A DNA stretch of 64,000 bases from Actinomyces qiguomingii (GCF_004102025.1 NZ_CP025228.1:1860001-1924000), one strand, 5' to 3'. Shown: positions 34,384 through 45,574, numbered from the stretch's first letter. A program made the numbers and translations. The notes: generated by a model not told the origin, from the letters alone.

Positions 34384-37300
34384 GGCGAGTTCGCCGGTGT
34401 GGTAAACGCCGTCGGCGCCGAGGCGGGCCTGCGGGTCGAGCAGCATGGCCGCCTCGACCTCGTGCGGGTCGCGGCCCTTGCGCTCCTCGCCCAGGCGGCG
34501 GCCGTCGATCTGCTCAAACAGCGGTGCACGGCCGATCATGCCGGCCCGGCGCTGCCGCGTACCGGCCGCCAGGCGCCGGTTGGCGGAGGCCACCCAGGCG
34601 TCCACGGCCTCCTGGCCGCCCTGCGCCCGCAGGGCCGCCTCGAAGGCACCGGGGTGCACGATCGCGATCAGACCGGAGACGTGCCCGAAGCCGAGGCTGG
34701 TGAGCAGGCCGGCACGCACCGGACCTGCGCCCGGGACGCGGCCGCCGGCTCCGCCGCGGCCCGCCAGGCGGATCGGGGTGCGCGGCCACACCCAGAAGGC
34801 GTCCTTCTCCAGCGGGGCGTCCACCACGTCCAGGCTGGCGTTGCCCGGCGCAATGCCGGTGGCCAGGATCTCGGCCAGTCCGGCCACCTGGAACAGCGCA
34901 GCACCGCCCTTGGCGTGCCCGGTGATCGTCTTCTGGGAGACGGCCACCAGCGGGTTGCCCTCACTGCGTCCCAGGGCCCGGGCCAGGCGAGTGTGCAGCT
35001 CGGACTCATTGGGGTCGTTGGCATTGGTGGAGGTGTCGTGCTTGGAGATCACGGCGATGTCATCGGCCTCCACGCCCAGAGCGGCCAGGGCCTTGGCCAG
35101 GCGGGAGTCCTTGCCGCCGCGGCCCGCGCCCAAGGCTCCCAGCCCGGGGGCGGGGATGGAGGTGTGGGCGCCGTCGGCGTAGGAGGAGACGAAACCGATC
35201 ACCCCGGCCACCGGCAGGCCCAGGCGGGCCGCCACCGAACCGCGCGCCAGGATCACCGTGCCGCCGCCCTCGGCCTCCACAAAGCCGCCACGACGGCGGT
35301 CGTTGGCGCGGGAGAAGTGGCGGGCGGAGATGCCCTTGGCGTACATGGCAGCCGCCTCGGCGGTGGCGTTCATGTTGCCGAAGCCGACCACCGACTCGAT
35401 CGAGATGTCGTCGATAGCGCCGGCCACGACCACGTCGGCCTTACCGAGTGCGATCTTGTCCCAGCCCTCCTCGATGGACACCGCGGCGGTGGCGCAGGCC
35501 GACACCGGCTGCACCATGGAGCCGTAGCCGCCCACATAGGACTGCATGACGTGCGCGGCCACCACGTTGGGCAGGGCCTCCTGCAGGATATCGCTGGGGC
35601 GCTCCTCACCGAGGAAGCGGCCAACGAACATCTTGCGCATGGACTCCATGCCGCCGAAGCCGGTTCCCTGAGTGGAGGCCACATCGGAGGGGTGCACTGC
35701 CGCCAGCAGCTCGGCCGGGGAGAACCCGGCGGACAGGAAGGCGTCCACCGCGGTCACCAGGTTCCAGGAGGCGATGGTGTCCATGCCCTGCACCATGGAG
35801 GCGGGAATGCCCCAACGCTCGGGGTCGAAGTCGACCGGGAACTGGCCGCCCACCGTACGCGACAAAGTGGCGCGGCGCGGCACACGGGCCAACGAACCGG
35901 CCAGGCGGGTGACCGTCCACTCCCCCGTGGGCTGGCCATCGGCCAGCTCCGGGGCCACCAGGGTGTGCTCGGGGTCGGTGACCTCGATGGTGCGCGCAGT
36001 GACCTCGTCGGCCACGGTAAGGGTGATGTCGTGGTCCAGGTAGACCGCGACCTCCTCGGGGCCCTCGGTGGCGATCACGCCGTCGTCCACGAACTCGCGG
36101 ATACCGCAACGAGCCACGACCTCGTCCCGGTAGCGCGTGAAGACGTCGGACTCGTCCACGAACTCCCCGTCGGTGTCGTACCAGCCGGCCTTGGGGCTGT
36201 CCTGCCAGGTCAGCAGGCCCATGCCCCAGGCGAGTTCGAGCACGCCGGCGGCGGTCAGTTCGACGTCGTCACCCGCACTCATGCCCAGCTCCGCCTCGCG
36301 GCGGGTGCGGCCCGATCCCCAGGTGGATACCTCGCCGGTGGAGACGACGACCACCAGGTCTTCCAGGTCCGCGTCCACCTCGCCCCAGTCGGGGGCGGTG
36401 GGCTGCGTGGGCACATGCGGGGTGGGCAGCGCCTTGATGGTGGCCTGCGGTTCGGGCTCCGGCTGGGCCGCGGGGGCGGTGGCGCGGGCGCTTTCGCGCA
36501 GGGCCACCAGGTCCACGTCGTCGCCCAGGCCGCCGGTCAGGTCGGCTTGCACGGGTGCCTGGGCGGCGCGGCCGCGCACCTCGGTGGTGCATAGCTGCAC
36601 CAGCTCGGTGGCAATCTCCTGGGTCGACCAGGTGCGCACGCCGGCGGCCTCGACGGCCGCCACCAGCGGGTCGTTACCGCCCATCAGGCCGGTGCCGCGC
36701 ACCCAGCCGATACGTGGGTGAGCCAGGGTGACGCGTCCGGACCAGTTCTTCTCCGCCCGCCACCGGTTGACCACAGCGTCGAGCGCGGACTTGACCTCGC
36801 CGTAGGCGCCGTCGCCGCCGAAAGTGCCGCGGTTGGGCGAGCCCGGCAGCACCACGTGTAGGCGGTGGTCCACATGCGTGTCGGTGCCAATAGCCGACAG
36901 CGCGGCGATGGTGCGCTCCACACTCCACAGCAGCAGCCGAGTCTGGGACTCGGCGGCCGGACCGGCATCAGCCAGGGTGCCGACCACGCGCGGCGCGGCG
37001 AAGGGGAACAGCAGTGTCGGAACCAGGGCCTCCTTGACCAGCTGGGTGGAGCCGCCGGAGGTTACCGTCTGATCGTTGCCGATCCAGTCGGCCAGGGCGT
37101 CAACATCCCGGTAGGAGGCCAGGTTGGCGGGCACCATCCACAGGCGGGCGCCGGCGGAGGCGTGCTCGCGGTACAGGCGGGTGGCGAAGGCCAGCCGCTC
37201 ATGAGTCAGGCGGGAACTGGTGGCCACAACGGTGGCACCGCCCGCCAGCAGCTCCCCGACCACGGCCGCGGCGATCGACCCGGGGGCCACCCCGGTGACC

Positions 37301-40300
37301 ACGGCGACGTCCTGCGCCCAGCGCACAGAGTCAGCGTCGGCGACCGGTTTGTTTGCGGCCGCGGTGGCGATGGCCTCGGCGATCTCGGCGCGGTCGGCCA
37401 GGTCCGTGGAGGACACCCCGGCAGCGTGCGCGGCGCGCAGTTGGCGCGCCCACCAAGCCGCCTGGTCGGCCACTGCGGAGCCCAGACCGGTGAAGCGGGC
37501 GGGGGTAAGCAGGGCCCGAGCCTCGGAAAGATCCATCTCGCCGTTGCCCAGACGGGCCAGGTCGTCACGGGCTGACGCCCAGCGGTCGTCGATCAGGACG
37601 GCCCGGTCGGCAGAGAAGGCCGGGGTGACGGACTTGACCCAGCCGGTTCCCAGCTCGGCATCGATCGCCTCGACGGCGGCACGAGTAGCCGCGGCCTCGT
37701 CGTCGGCATCGGCAGGCACGCCCGCCTTTTCGGCCAGACCGAGCGCATCCAGCAGGGTGCGAGCGGTGGTGGCCAGCACCCCGTCGGCGCCAGTAACCTG
37801 AGCGGCGAAGGCGTCCAAGGCGGCGGAGTCGACCACCGCTCCCCCGGTCCCGCCGGCACTCGGCATGGACACCGACACGCCGTGGGCGGAGGCGACCGCC
37901 TGGACTGCGGCGTCAATGAGCGCATCGACGGCGCCAGCATTAGTCAGCGGCGCGGAGGAACCCAAGGATGCCAAGTCCTCTCCCCGCATGGAAGCGCCCT
38001 CGCGGGTACCCAGGAAGATCTCCGCGGTCACATGTGACACCCAGCCGTCGCCCAGGCCCCAGGTGCCGGTGACGCGGTCGGCGATGCGGCCGGCACGCAC
38101 CCCGGAGGGACCGAGGATGCGGCCCAGGCCGGTACGGGTGGCGTCTGCCAGCACGGGGCCGAAAGCCTTGTAACCGGGGGCACCCTTGGCGACGATGCCG
38201 GCCAGGGTGTTCATGTCCGCGTCGGCGGCCCCATCGATGCTGGCCAGTTGCAGCTCGGTGCCCAGGTCCATCAGCAGCTGGTTGCGGCGCGAGGACACGC
38301 CGTTGGTCAGCGATTCGGTGGTGTCAGTGGGGGCGATCTGCTCAGGAAGGATGCGGGCGGCGTGGGCCAGCAGCACAGTGAGGGCGTCGGTGGCGGTAAA
38401 GGGCAGGTCCGCGACCGGCCCGGAGGCGGCCGGGGCATTGGCAGCCGGGGCCGCGGGGGCGGCCTCTGCGGGGGTCGGGTCCGGCGCGGCCGCCTCCTGC
38501 GCCGGTGCGGCAGCAGAGTCGACGGCGGTGCCGCCGGCCGGTTCGTCCAGGGACTCCTCTTCAAGACCGGGGGCCGGATCGGTGTCGGTGGCCAGCACGC
38601 GCGACTCGTCGCGGCGGGCGTTGTGCACCGACACATGCCGGCCGGCGTGCCGTGGCAGTGCCAGGGTGCGGGAGGCGAGGTTTGCCAGCGTCGGGGAGGC
38701 GGCCAGACCGACCTCAACCATATGCTCCACGCCCAGGCCACCCTGTTCGGGCGCGTCCAGAAGCACGTCCTGGGTCTCGATCCAGCGTACCGGGGAGGCG
38801 AACTGCCAGGCCAGCAGCTCCACTAGCAACTGACGTCCGAGCTCGGTGGGCCGGCTGTCCCACCGCTGCCAGTCGTTGAGGATCTCGCGCACCGGCTCGG
38901 AGGGGACCACTTCTAGGATGGCACTGGCGAAGTCACGGGTCAGCGCGAAGGGCCGGGCCACCAGGTTAGGCACGTACCGGCCGACCAGACGGTCCACATC
39001 CAAATTCTCGGGGACGAGCGCTAGCAGGCGTTCCCGGAACTCCGGCACACCGGGGCGCAGCACCTCGGAGTGGAAGGGCACATCAATGCCGGGCACGTAC
39101 ATGAAGGGGTTCTTCCCGCCCCGGGCGGTCGCCTTGGCACGCGCGTCGGCCGCCAGCGCCTCCAGGCCCTTGATGGTCCCGGCGACGGCGTACTGCACGC
39201 CGGCAAGGTTGTAGTTGACGATCTGCAGGAACTCCCCGGAGGCCTCGGAAACCTGCCGGATGTAGTCCTCCACATCGGCGGCGGGAATGCCCGCCTGGTT
39301 GGGGCGCAGGGCACCCATCCGGTAGTTGGAGGCGCCCACCTCGTCACGCGGCACCAGCGAGTGCATGGTGGACCCGCGCTGGAAGACGATCGAGATGGTC
39401 GTTTCCACGGACATGACACGCCCGTAAGCGCTCAGGGCCGTGTACTCGCCCAGTGAGTGGCCGGCGAAGGCCGCCGACTCCACCAGGGCGCCGGCCTCGG
39501 CCAGGCGGGCAGTGGTGGCCATGGCCACGGTGGCCAGGGCCACCTGCGTGAACTGGGTGAGGTTGAGCAATCCGTCGGGGTGCCGGTAGGTCACCCCCCG
39601 GGCGGTCATCTCGGTGGGGTTGTCACGCACCAGCGCGATCACCGAGAAGCCCAGCTCGGCCCGGGTGTGGGCGTCAGCCCGCTCCCACACCTGACGGGCG
39701 GCCTTGGAGATGCGCATTTCGTCCAGGCCCATGCCGCGCGCCTGAATCCCCTGGCCCGGGAAGATGTAGGCGGTCGGCTCGGGCTCGGTCACCGCCGTGC
39801 CCCGGGAGACGACCTCGTCACCAACCCGGCAGGTCACCTCCAGGACAAGACCGCCGCCGACCACCAGACCGGTGCGCTCCACGCTGATCTGAACCCGGTC
39901 GCCCAACTCGACTGGGCCGAGCATGGTGTAGGTCCAGCCGGCGAGCACATGCCGAGTGCCGTCGGTGGCAGTCGCCGCGGCGGCTTGCTGGGCGGTGGCC
40001 GACAGCCACATGCCGTGCACCAGGGGGGCGTGCATGCCGGCGACCCTAGCGGCGTGGTAGCTGGTGTGGATCGGGTTGAAGTCGCCGGTGACCCGGGCGA
40101 AGGCCGTCATGTCACTGGGTGCGGTCACGGTGATGCGACGCAGCAGCCTGCGGGCGGCGGGCGCCGTGGCCCGGCCGGTACCGCCGGCCTGCTCGGGCGC
40201 GGAGGGCACCGCGGTACCGGAGGCGCGGCCGCGGACGGCGAAGCGCTCACGCATGAGCGCGACCAGGCCGCCATCGGCGGTGTCTGTCAGCTGCAGGCGC

Positions 40301-43300
40301 ACGTCCACTACCCGGCCGGCGCTGGACTCCTCCAGCGCGGCCACCCAGCCGTCGACCTGAATGACGCGGTCCGGGCCGGCGTCACTGGCCAGTTCGGCCA
40401 GCGGTCGGCGCAGGTCGATAGTGTGATCCAGGTGGACCGCCCCCAGCAGCCCCTCGATCAGGGGCATGCCGTCTTCGACGACACTGCCCAGGGCGGCGTA
40501 GACCACCGGCCAGCAGGGACCGAGCAGGGCATCGGGAACCAAAGGCGCTCCGGCCAACGTGGTGGGCAGCGCGTCGGCGGTCACCGCGGCATGATCCGCC
40601 CCCAGGGTGTCCGCCAGGGTGAAGCGGGCGTGAACCGTGCCGAAGGGCTGGTGTGCCGGACGGTCGAGAGCGTCGACGGCGCCGGTCAGCGCCGGAACCA
40701 CTTCGGGTAGCTGCTCCACCAGGTCTCCGGTGATGGAGACGGCGCCGACGCCGGCGGTGGCCCGCAGCAGGTCGTACATGGTCTCACTGATGCGCTCCGG
40801 ATCCACGAAGGGGGCTGCACCGTCCCAGGCGCGGGCCAGCCGCAACGGCACAACCAGGCGCCGCACCGCGTGAATCGCCTCCCCGCCGGGAGTGTCGTCC
40901 CAATGGGTGTCCAGAGTGATATCGAGGTCGTAGGCATCCTGGGCGACATCGGGGCGGGCAACCACCCGGTAGGCGTCGTCGGCCAGTACCCGGGCCGGGT
41001 TGGCGGTCAGGTGTCCGTTCCACAGCACGTGGGGGGTGGCCCGCACCAGTTCGGTGGCGTCGGCCACCGGGCGGGAGTCGGCGGCCTTGGAGGCGCCCAG
41101 GCGGCCGGCGGCCTCGGTGGGTCGCTGACCGCAGGCGCGCAAGGCGTCGATGACGGCGGATTCGAAGCGTCCCAGCAGCTGTCCGACCGGCTCGTTAATG
41201 GTGGTGATTCCGGCCACGGAGACCGGGCCGGGAATGATACGCACCTGGTCGGCGGTGTAACGCGGGTCTTGGGACTGCCACAGCGAGTCGGTGCCCCACC
41301 AGCGCAGAATGTCGGCGTCAAGCACGGGCACGAAGGGCACCGGCTTGGGGTGCTTGCGGCACAGGTCGACGAACCAGGCGGCGTCGGCGGGCTCCACTTC
41401 GGTGGTGGCGGCCGCCGGATAGCGCTCCGCCAGGGCCGCCAGGGCCGCGTCGGCATCCAGGACGTCGTCCTCACTGGCGAACAGGGTGGGAATTTCACCG
41501 TTGTCGGCGTTGCTCAGGCGCGCCTCAATGCGGTGCAGCAGATCGAGGAACCGGTCGTACCAACCCTCATCGGCCCAATCGTCGCGGCCCGCAGCGCGGC
41601 CGGCGTGCGGGGACACGCAAAGCTGCGCGTAGCGGGTGGCCCACTCCAGGTAACTCATGTCCTCGACGTCGCCGAAGTAGGGCTTGGCGGTTTTGGCCAG
41701 AGCGGCGATCATCTCCTCACGGCGCGCAGTCATGGCGGCGTCGTCACCGGCCAGTTCCTGGATCAGACGCGAGGCGCGGGCGGAGGAGTTGTCGATCTCG
41801 TACAGATCTGCCCGCAGGTGGGACAGACCGGAGGTCATGCCTCCGGCGGAGGCGCCGGAGGCGACCCAGCCGCCCTCGTGGGCGGGGTCGATGCCGGGAG
41901 TGTCAACCAGCAGCTGCTTGACGTCCTCGTTGGTCTTGGCCTCCAGGCAGGTCATGGCGGCGGTGCCGACGCACACTCCGTCGACGGGGGCGGCCGCAGT
42001 GCCGTAAGCCTCGGCCCAGCGCCCGGTGATGTAGTCGGCGGCCCGCTCCGGCGCACCGATGCCGCCGCCCACACACAACACGATGTTGTCCACCGCACGA
42101 ATGGCGTCGTAGGTGGCCAGGAGCATGGTGTCCAGGTCCTCCCACGAGTGGTGTCCGCCAGCGTGACCATCCTCGATCTGCATGATCACAGGCACATCCG
42201 GCACCGCCTTGGCGATGGTGATCACCTGCCGGATCTGGTCTACGGTGCCGGGTTTGAAGGCCACGTAGGGGAAGCCCTCGCCACGCAGGCGGTTAATCAG
42301 GGTGACCGCCTCGTCCAGCTCGGGAATACCCGCCGAGATGACCACACCGTCCACCGGGGTGCCGGAGGCACGCGCCTTGGACAGCAGTCGCTGGGTGCCC
42401 AGATGCAGGTTCCACAGGTAGCGGTCCATGAACATGGCGTTAAAGGCGGCGGTGCGGCCCGGTTCGAGGGCCTCCTCCAAACCGGCCAGATTGTCGGCCA
42501 ACACCTTAGCGGTGGTCTGACCGCCGCCGGCCAGCTCCGCCCAGTAGCCCGCATTGGCGGCGGCGGCGACGATCTCCGGGTCCACGGTGGTCGGCGTCAT
42601 CCCGGCCAGCAAAATGGCGGAGCGGCCGGTCAGGCGGGTGAAGGCCGTGTCGAGCGTGACGCGCCCGTCGGGCAACTGTGTCAGGCGGGGCGCGAAACGG
42701 GCCCGGTCCACGGTGGGAACCGGGGCGGCGCCGGGCCGGTCGAGGTCGTCGACATTACGAGCCGTGCCCGCTGGCACCACGGTGACTCCGGTGCCGGCGA
42801 CCACGGGCTCGGTCAGTCGGGACAGCACCGTGCCCGGACCGAGGTCAACAATGACACCGCGGGCGGTCTCTCCCGAGCCGAGCGCGGCAGAGACCGTGGC
42901 CGGCCAGTCGACCGGGTCGATGAGCACGTCGGTGGCCAGCTTGCGGGCCAGGTCCTGATCCAGGTCGGCCCGAGCAGCCCAAGCGACCACATCATCGACG
43001 GCGCCGGCCAGCAGCGGGGTGTGGAAGGGCACCGAGGTGGTCAGGAACTCGGTGACAGGGCTCAGGACCGCACCTCCCCGGCGCCGGTCCTTGCGGTCCC
43101 TCTCGGAGCGGCGAGCAGCGGCCTCAAGCGCGGTCACGACCCGCTCCAGGTCGGCTGGGCGGCCGGACAGAATATGCGCCAGACGCCCGTTAACCACGCC
43201 GACGGCGATCCGCTCGGAGTCGGGCACCCGCGCCAGCACGCCGTCGAGGATCTCGCGAGTCACCCCGCGCACGGACAGCATGGGGGTGGACTCCCCCACG

Positions 43301-43872
43301 GTGCCGAGGTTGAGGCGACCGGTAGTACGGGCGGCCGCGGCGCCGATCAGGCGGGCGATGGCGTGAACCTGTACGACCGCGTCGGGCACGGCGACCTGTT
43401 CCGCCTGCTGGCGCGCGCGGCGCTGCGCCTGAAGCAGGCTGACACCGAGTACACCCTGGGAATGGCCGATCACGGCGCCCGGGGCGTGCTCGCCGGCAGG
43501 GTCGACGCCCGCACCGGGGAGACTGGACAGCACGGCGTGCTGGGCGAATAGGATGCCCGGCACGGAAACATCGGCGGTGTCGGCGGTGCCCGGGGCCCCC
43601 TGCGGGACGGGCGCAACCGGGGCGCCGGACCCGGTGAAGAAACGCGCCCCCCGCGGCGTCACAGTGAGCAGGTCGGTGGCGACCGGCGCGAGCCGGTCCG
43701 CCACGGCGGCGTCAACGGCGACCAGTTCGGCGGCCAGCTCGCGGTCCAGGCCTACCAGTTCCTCCAATGTGGAGCGCCAGGGGGTGGCCTGGCCGCCGAA
43801 GGCGAGCACGTAGGGCTCGCCCGCCTTGAGTCGCTCGGCGACGGTGTCGGGGGTGTTGGGCTGGGTGGTCAT
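34381..43872 (-). CDS. fas: Type I fatty acid synthase (single-chain, bacterial FAS-I)
   Basis: This multienzyme of about 3160 residues makes long acyl-CoA from acetyl- and malonyl-CoA. Domains in order are acetyl transferase (GHSQG, Ser138), enoyl reductase (LLAGMTPTTVDPEIV, near 420), dehydratase hotdog region (FNPIHTSYHAARVAG, near 1260), malonyl/palmitoyl transferase (GHSLGE, Ser1473), carrier domain (NGVSSRRN, Ser1860), ketoreductase (TGVAPGSIAAAVV, near 2193) and ketosynthase (Cys2793, His2945, His2986). No phosphopantetheinyl transferase domain is seen. I chose ATG at 43872 after GAGGA; an ATG at 43962 overlapping the accD stop is the alternative and would add 30 residues. Confidence 0.97.
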   Translation of the reverse strand: MTTQPNTPDTVAERLKAGEPYVLAFGGQATPWRSTLEELVGLDRELAAELVAVDAAVADRLAPVATDLLTVTPRGARFFTGSGAPVAPVPQGAPGTADTADVSVPGILFAQHAVLSSLPGAGVDPAGEHAPGAVIGHSQGVLGVSLLQAQRRARQQAEQVAVPDAVVQVHAIARLIGAAAARTTGRLNLGTVGESTPMLSVRGVTREILDGVLARVPDSERIAVGVVNGRLAHILSGRPADLERVVTALEAAARRSERDRKDRRRGGAVLSPVTEFLTTSVPFHTPLLAGAVDDVVAWAARADLDQDLARKLATDVLIDPVDWPATVSAALGSGETARGVIVDLGPGTVLSRLTEPVVAGTGVTVVPAGTARNVDDLDRPGAAPVPTVDRARFAPRLTQLPDGRVTLDTAFTRLTGRSAILLAGMTPTTVDPEIVAAAANAGYWAELAGGGQTTAKVLADNLAGLEEALEPGRTAAFNAMFMDRYLWNLHLGTQRLLSKARASGTPVDGVVISAGIPELDEAVTLINRLRGEGFPYVAFKPGTVDQIRQVITIAKAVPDVPVIMQIEDGHAGGHHSWEDLDTMLLATYDAIRAVDNIVLCVGGGIGAPERAADYITGRWAEAYGTAAAPVDGVCVGTAAMTCLEAKTNEDVKQLLVDTPGIDPAHEGGWVASGASAGGMTSGLSHLRADLYEIDNSSARASRLIQELAGDDAAMTARREEMIAALAKTAKPYFGDVEDMSYLEWATRYAQLCVSPHAGRAAGRDDWADEGWYDRFLDLLHRIEARLSNADNGEIPTLFASEDDVLDADAALAALAERYPAAATTEVEPADAAWFVDLCRKHPKPVPFVPVLDADILRWWGTDSLWQSQDPRYTADQVRIIPGPVSVAGITTINEPVGQLLGRFESAVIDALRACGQRPTEAAGRLGASKAADSRPVADATELVRATPHVLWNGHLTANPARVLADDAYRVVARPDVAQDAYDLDITLDTHWDDTPGGEAIHAVRRLVVPLRLARAWDGAAPFVDPERISETMYDLLRATAGVGAVSITGDLVEQLPEVVPALTGAVDALDRPAHQPFGTVHARFTLADTLGADHAAVTADALPTTLAGAPLVPDALLGPCWPVVYAALGSVVEDGMPLIEGLLGAVHLDHTIDLRRPLAELASDAGPDRVIQVDGWVAALEESSAGRVVDVRLQLTDTADGGLVALMRERFAVRGRASGTAVPSAPEQAGGTGRATAPAARRLLRRITVTAPSDMTAFARVTGDFNPIHTSYHAARVAGMHAPLVHGMWLSATAQQAAAATATDGTRHVLAGWTYTMLGPVELGDRVQISVERTGLVVGGGLVLEVTCRVGDEVVSRGTAVTEPEPTAYIFPGQGIQARGMGLDEMRISKAARQVWERADAHTRAELGFSVIALVRDNPTEMTARGVTYRHPDGLLNLTQFTQVALATVAMATTARLAEAGALVESAAFAGHSLGEYTALSAYGRVMSVETTISIVFQRGSTMHSLVPRDEVGASNYRMGALRPNQAGIPAADVEDYIRQVSEASGEFLQIVNYNLAGVQYAVAGTIKGLEALAADARAKATARGGKNPFMYVPGIDVPFHSEVLRPGVPEFRERLLALVPENLDVDRLVGRYVPNLVARPFALTRDFASAILEVVPSEPVREILNDWQRWDSRPTELGRQLLVELLAWQFASPVRWIETQDVLLDAPEQGGLGVEHMVEVGLAASPTLANLASRTLALPRHAGRHVSVHNARRDESRVLATDTDPAPGLEEESLDEPAGGTAVDSAAAPAQEAAAPDPTPAEAAPAAPAANAPAASGPVADLPFTATDALTVLLAHAARILPEQIAPTDTTESLTNGVSSRRNQLLMDLGTELQLASIDGAADADMNTLAGIVAKGAPGYKAFGPVLADATRTGLGRILGPSGVRAGRIADRVTGTWGLGDGWVSHVTAEIFLGTREGASMRGEDLASLGSSAPLTNAGAVDALIDAAVQAVASAHGVSVSMPSAGGTGGAVVDSAALDAFAAQVTGADGVLATTARTLLDALGLAEKAGVPADADDEAAATRAAVEAIDAELGTGWVKSVTPAFSADRAVLIDDRWASARDDLARLGNGEMDLSEARALLTPARFTGLGSAVADQAAWWARQLRAAHAAGVSSTDLADRAEIAEAIATAAANKPVADADSVRWAQDVAVVTGVAPGSIAAAVVGELLAGGATVVATSSRLTHERLAFATRLYREHASAGARLWMVPANLASYRDVDALADWIGNDQTVTSGGSTQLVKEALVPTLLFPFAAPRVVGTLADAGPAAESQTRLLLWSVERTIAALSAIGTDTHVDHRLHVVLPGSPNRGTFGGDGAYGEVKSALDAVVNRWRAEKNWSGRVTLAHPRIGWVRGTGLMGGNDPLVAAVEAAGVRTWSTQEIATELVQLCTTEVRGRAAQAPVQADLTGGLGDDVDLVALRESARATAPAAQPEPEPQATIKALPTPHVPTQPTAPDWGEVDADLEDLVVVVSTGEVSTWGSGRTRREAELGMSAGDDVELTAAGVLELAWGMGLLTWQDSPKAGWYDTDGEFVDESDVFTRYRDEVVARCGIREFVDDGVIATEGPEEVAVYLDHDITLTVADEVTARTIEVTDPEHTLVAPELADGQPTGEWTVTRLAGSLARVPRRATLSRTVGGQFPVDFDPERWGIPASMVQGMDTIASWNLVTAVDAFLSAGFSPAELLAAVHPSDVASTQGTGFGGMESMRKMFVGRFLGEERPSDILQEALPNVVAAHVMQSYVGGYGSMVQPVSACATAAVSIEEGWDKIALGKADVVVAGAIDDISIESVVGFGNMNATAEAAAMYAKGISARHFSRANDRRRGGFVEAEGGGTVILARGSVAARLGLPVAGVIGFVSSYADGAHTSIPAPGLGALGAGRGGKDSRLAKALAALGVEADDIAVISKHDTSTNANDPNESELHTRLARALGRSEGNPLVAVSQKTITGHAKGGAALFQVAGLAEILATGIAPGNASLDVVDAPLEKDAFWVWPRTPIRLAGRGGAGGRVPGAGPVRAGLLTSLGFGHVSGLIAIVHPGAFEAALRAQGGQEAVDAWVASANRRLAAGTRQRRAGMIGRAPLFEQIDGRRLGEERKGRDPHEVEAAMLLDPQARLGADGVYHTGELA

Positions 43873-43958
43873 GCGGTCCTCGGTTATCGGTTCGGTTGTA
43901 GTGGTCTTGGGGTTTAGCGGTGGGTTGAACTGCCGGTGAACACCGGTATGCCTACTGG

Positions 43959-45572
43959 TCATAGGGGTCCGTTGTCGTGCTTCTTGGAGGGGCCGTGCCT
44001 CCCGTCGCGCTTGTCGGCCAGCGCGGCCAGAGAGTCCACGATCACGGTGCGCGTGTCCTCGGGGGCGATCACGGCGTCAATCTCCCCGATGGCGACGGCC
44101 TTATCCGGGTTGATGACCGTCTGGGTGTACTCCTCAATCAGACGCTGCTGCTCCGCGGCCGCGGCCTGCTCCCCAGAGGTCTCGCGCACGTGCTGCAGCT
44201 CGCGGCGGTGAATGATCCCAACGGCACCCTGGGCTCCCAGGACGGCGATCTCCGCCCCGGGCCAGCAGAAGTTGAGGTCCGCGCCGATGGCCTTGGAACC
44301 CATAACGATGTAGGCGCCGCCGTAGGCCTTGCGCAGTACCACTGTCACCAGGGGTACGGTGGCGGAGGCGTAGGCGTTGATCACCTTGGCGCCGCGACGG
44401 ATGATGCCGGCGTGCTCCTGCTCGGCGCCGGGCCGGTAACCGGGCACGTCCACAAAGGTGACCACCGGCAGGCCGAAGGCGTCGCAGAAACGCACGAAAC
44501 GGGCCAGCTTCTCGGAGGCGTCCACATCTAGGGTGCCGGCATCGACCAGCGGCTGGTTGGCTACCACGCCCACGGGACGGCCCTCGAAACAGGCGAAGCC
44601 GACCACCACATTGGCTGCAAAATCCTCCTGCACCTGCACCAACTCCCCGTGGTCGACTACGGCGGACACCACGGCGGTGACGTCGTAGGGCTGGCGGGGG
44701 GAGGCCGGCACTAGAGAACCGACCTCGGCGGCGGCATCGCGGTCGGCGGCGCGGTCGGCGTCCTCATAGGCATAGCGGGGGGCCTCCTGCTCGGAGGAGG
44801 ACGGCAGGTAGGCCAGCAGGGTACGCACCTGGTCCAGGGCGTCGTCCTCATCCTCGGCCACATAGTGCACCACACCGGTGACCGAGCCGTGAATGTCCGC
44901 GCCACCGAGCTCCTCCGCGCTAATCCGCTCGCCGGTTACCGCACGCACCACGTCCGGACCGGTGACGAACATGTGGGAGGCCTCGCGGGTGGCGATCACG
45001 AAGTCCGTCAGGGCCGGGCTGTACACGGCGCCGCCGGCGCATGGTCCCATGATTACGCTGATCTGCGGCACCAGCCCGGAGGCGGCGCAGGTGCGGTTGA
45101 AGATCCGCCCGTACTGGCGCAAAGCTCCCACGCCCTCCTGGATTTTGGCGCCACCGGAGTCGATCAGGCCGATCACCGGAATTGACAGGCGCAGGGCGTC
45201 GTCCAGTAGACCCACGATCTTGTCGCCCTCGACGCTGCCCAGGGCGCCTCCGGACACAGAGAAGTCCTGGGAGTAGACCGCCACCTGGCGGCCGCCGATC
45301 TGGCCGAAGCCGGTGACCACGCCGGAGGGGCGCGCCCGCTCCCCGGCGCCGGAGCCGGAGTAGCGGCCAACCTCCAGGAAGCTGTCGGCGTCCAGCAGCA
45401 TGTCGATGCGCTCGCGGGCGGTGTGCTTGCCCTTGGGGTGCTGACGGGCGGCGGCGCGTTCCTCGGCCTCGGCGTCGACTCGGGCGATGCGCTCACGAAA
45501 TGCCCTGGTCGCCGTGGAGTCGGCCATGGTGGCGTCGAGCCCGGCGGCGCTCACAGTGGTGGTGTCGGTCAT
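43959..45572 (-). CDS. accD: Acyl-CoA carboxylase beta subunit (carboxyltransferase)
   Basis: This 537-residue carboxyltransferase moves carboxyl from biotin to acetyl-CoA or propionyl-CoA. It has the two crotonase-like halves and the oxyanion motifs GSVEGDKIVGLLDDALRLSIPVIGLIDSGGAKIQEG and GGAYIVMGSKAIGAD. It starts 2 bases after accA and its stop lies next to fas, so it should supply malonyl-CoA to the synthase. Substrate preference cannot be fixed from sequence. Confidence 0.94.
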   Translation of the reverse strand: MTDTTTVSAAGLDATMADSTATRAFRERIARVDAEAEERAAARQHPKGKHTARERIDMLLDADSFLEVGRYSGSGAGERARPSGVVTGFGQIGGRQVAVYSQDFSVSGGALGSVEGDKIVGLLDDALRLSIPVIGLIDSGGAKIQEGVGALRQYGRIFNRTCAASGLVPQISVIMGPCAGGAVYSPALTDFVIATREASHMFVTGPDVVRAVTGERISAEELGGADIHGSVTGVVHYVAEDEDDALDQVRTLLAYLPSSSEQEAPRYAYEDADRAADRDAAAEVGSLVPASPRQPYDVTAVVSAVVDHGELVQVQEDFAANVVVGFACFEGRPVGVVANQPLVDAGTLDVDASEKLARFVRFCDAFGLPVVTFVDVPGYRPGAEQEHAGIIRRGAKVINAYASATVPLVTVVLRKAYGGAYIVMGSKAIGADLNFCWPGAEIAVLGAQGAVGIIHRRELQHVRETSGEQAAAAEQQRLIEEYTQTVINPDKAVAIGEIDAVIAPEDTRTVIVDSLAALADKRDGRHGPSKKHDNGPL

Positions 45573-45574
45573 GG

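Noticed and set aside
34399..36594. 731-codon open frame opposite fas
   Set aside because: Gly/His/Gln-rich translation is typical of the antisense of a high-GC gene; the fas frame carries all the motifs.
40870..43551. 893-codon open frame opposite fas
   Set aside because: It is a shadow of the fas coding strand caused by GC bias, with no domain and no start signals.
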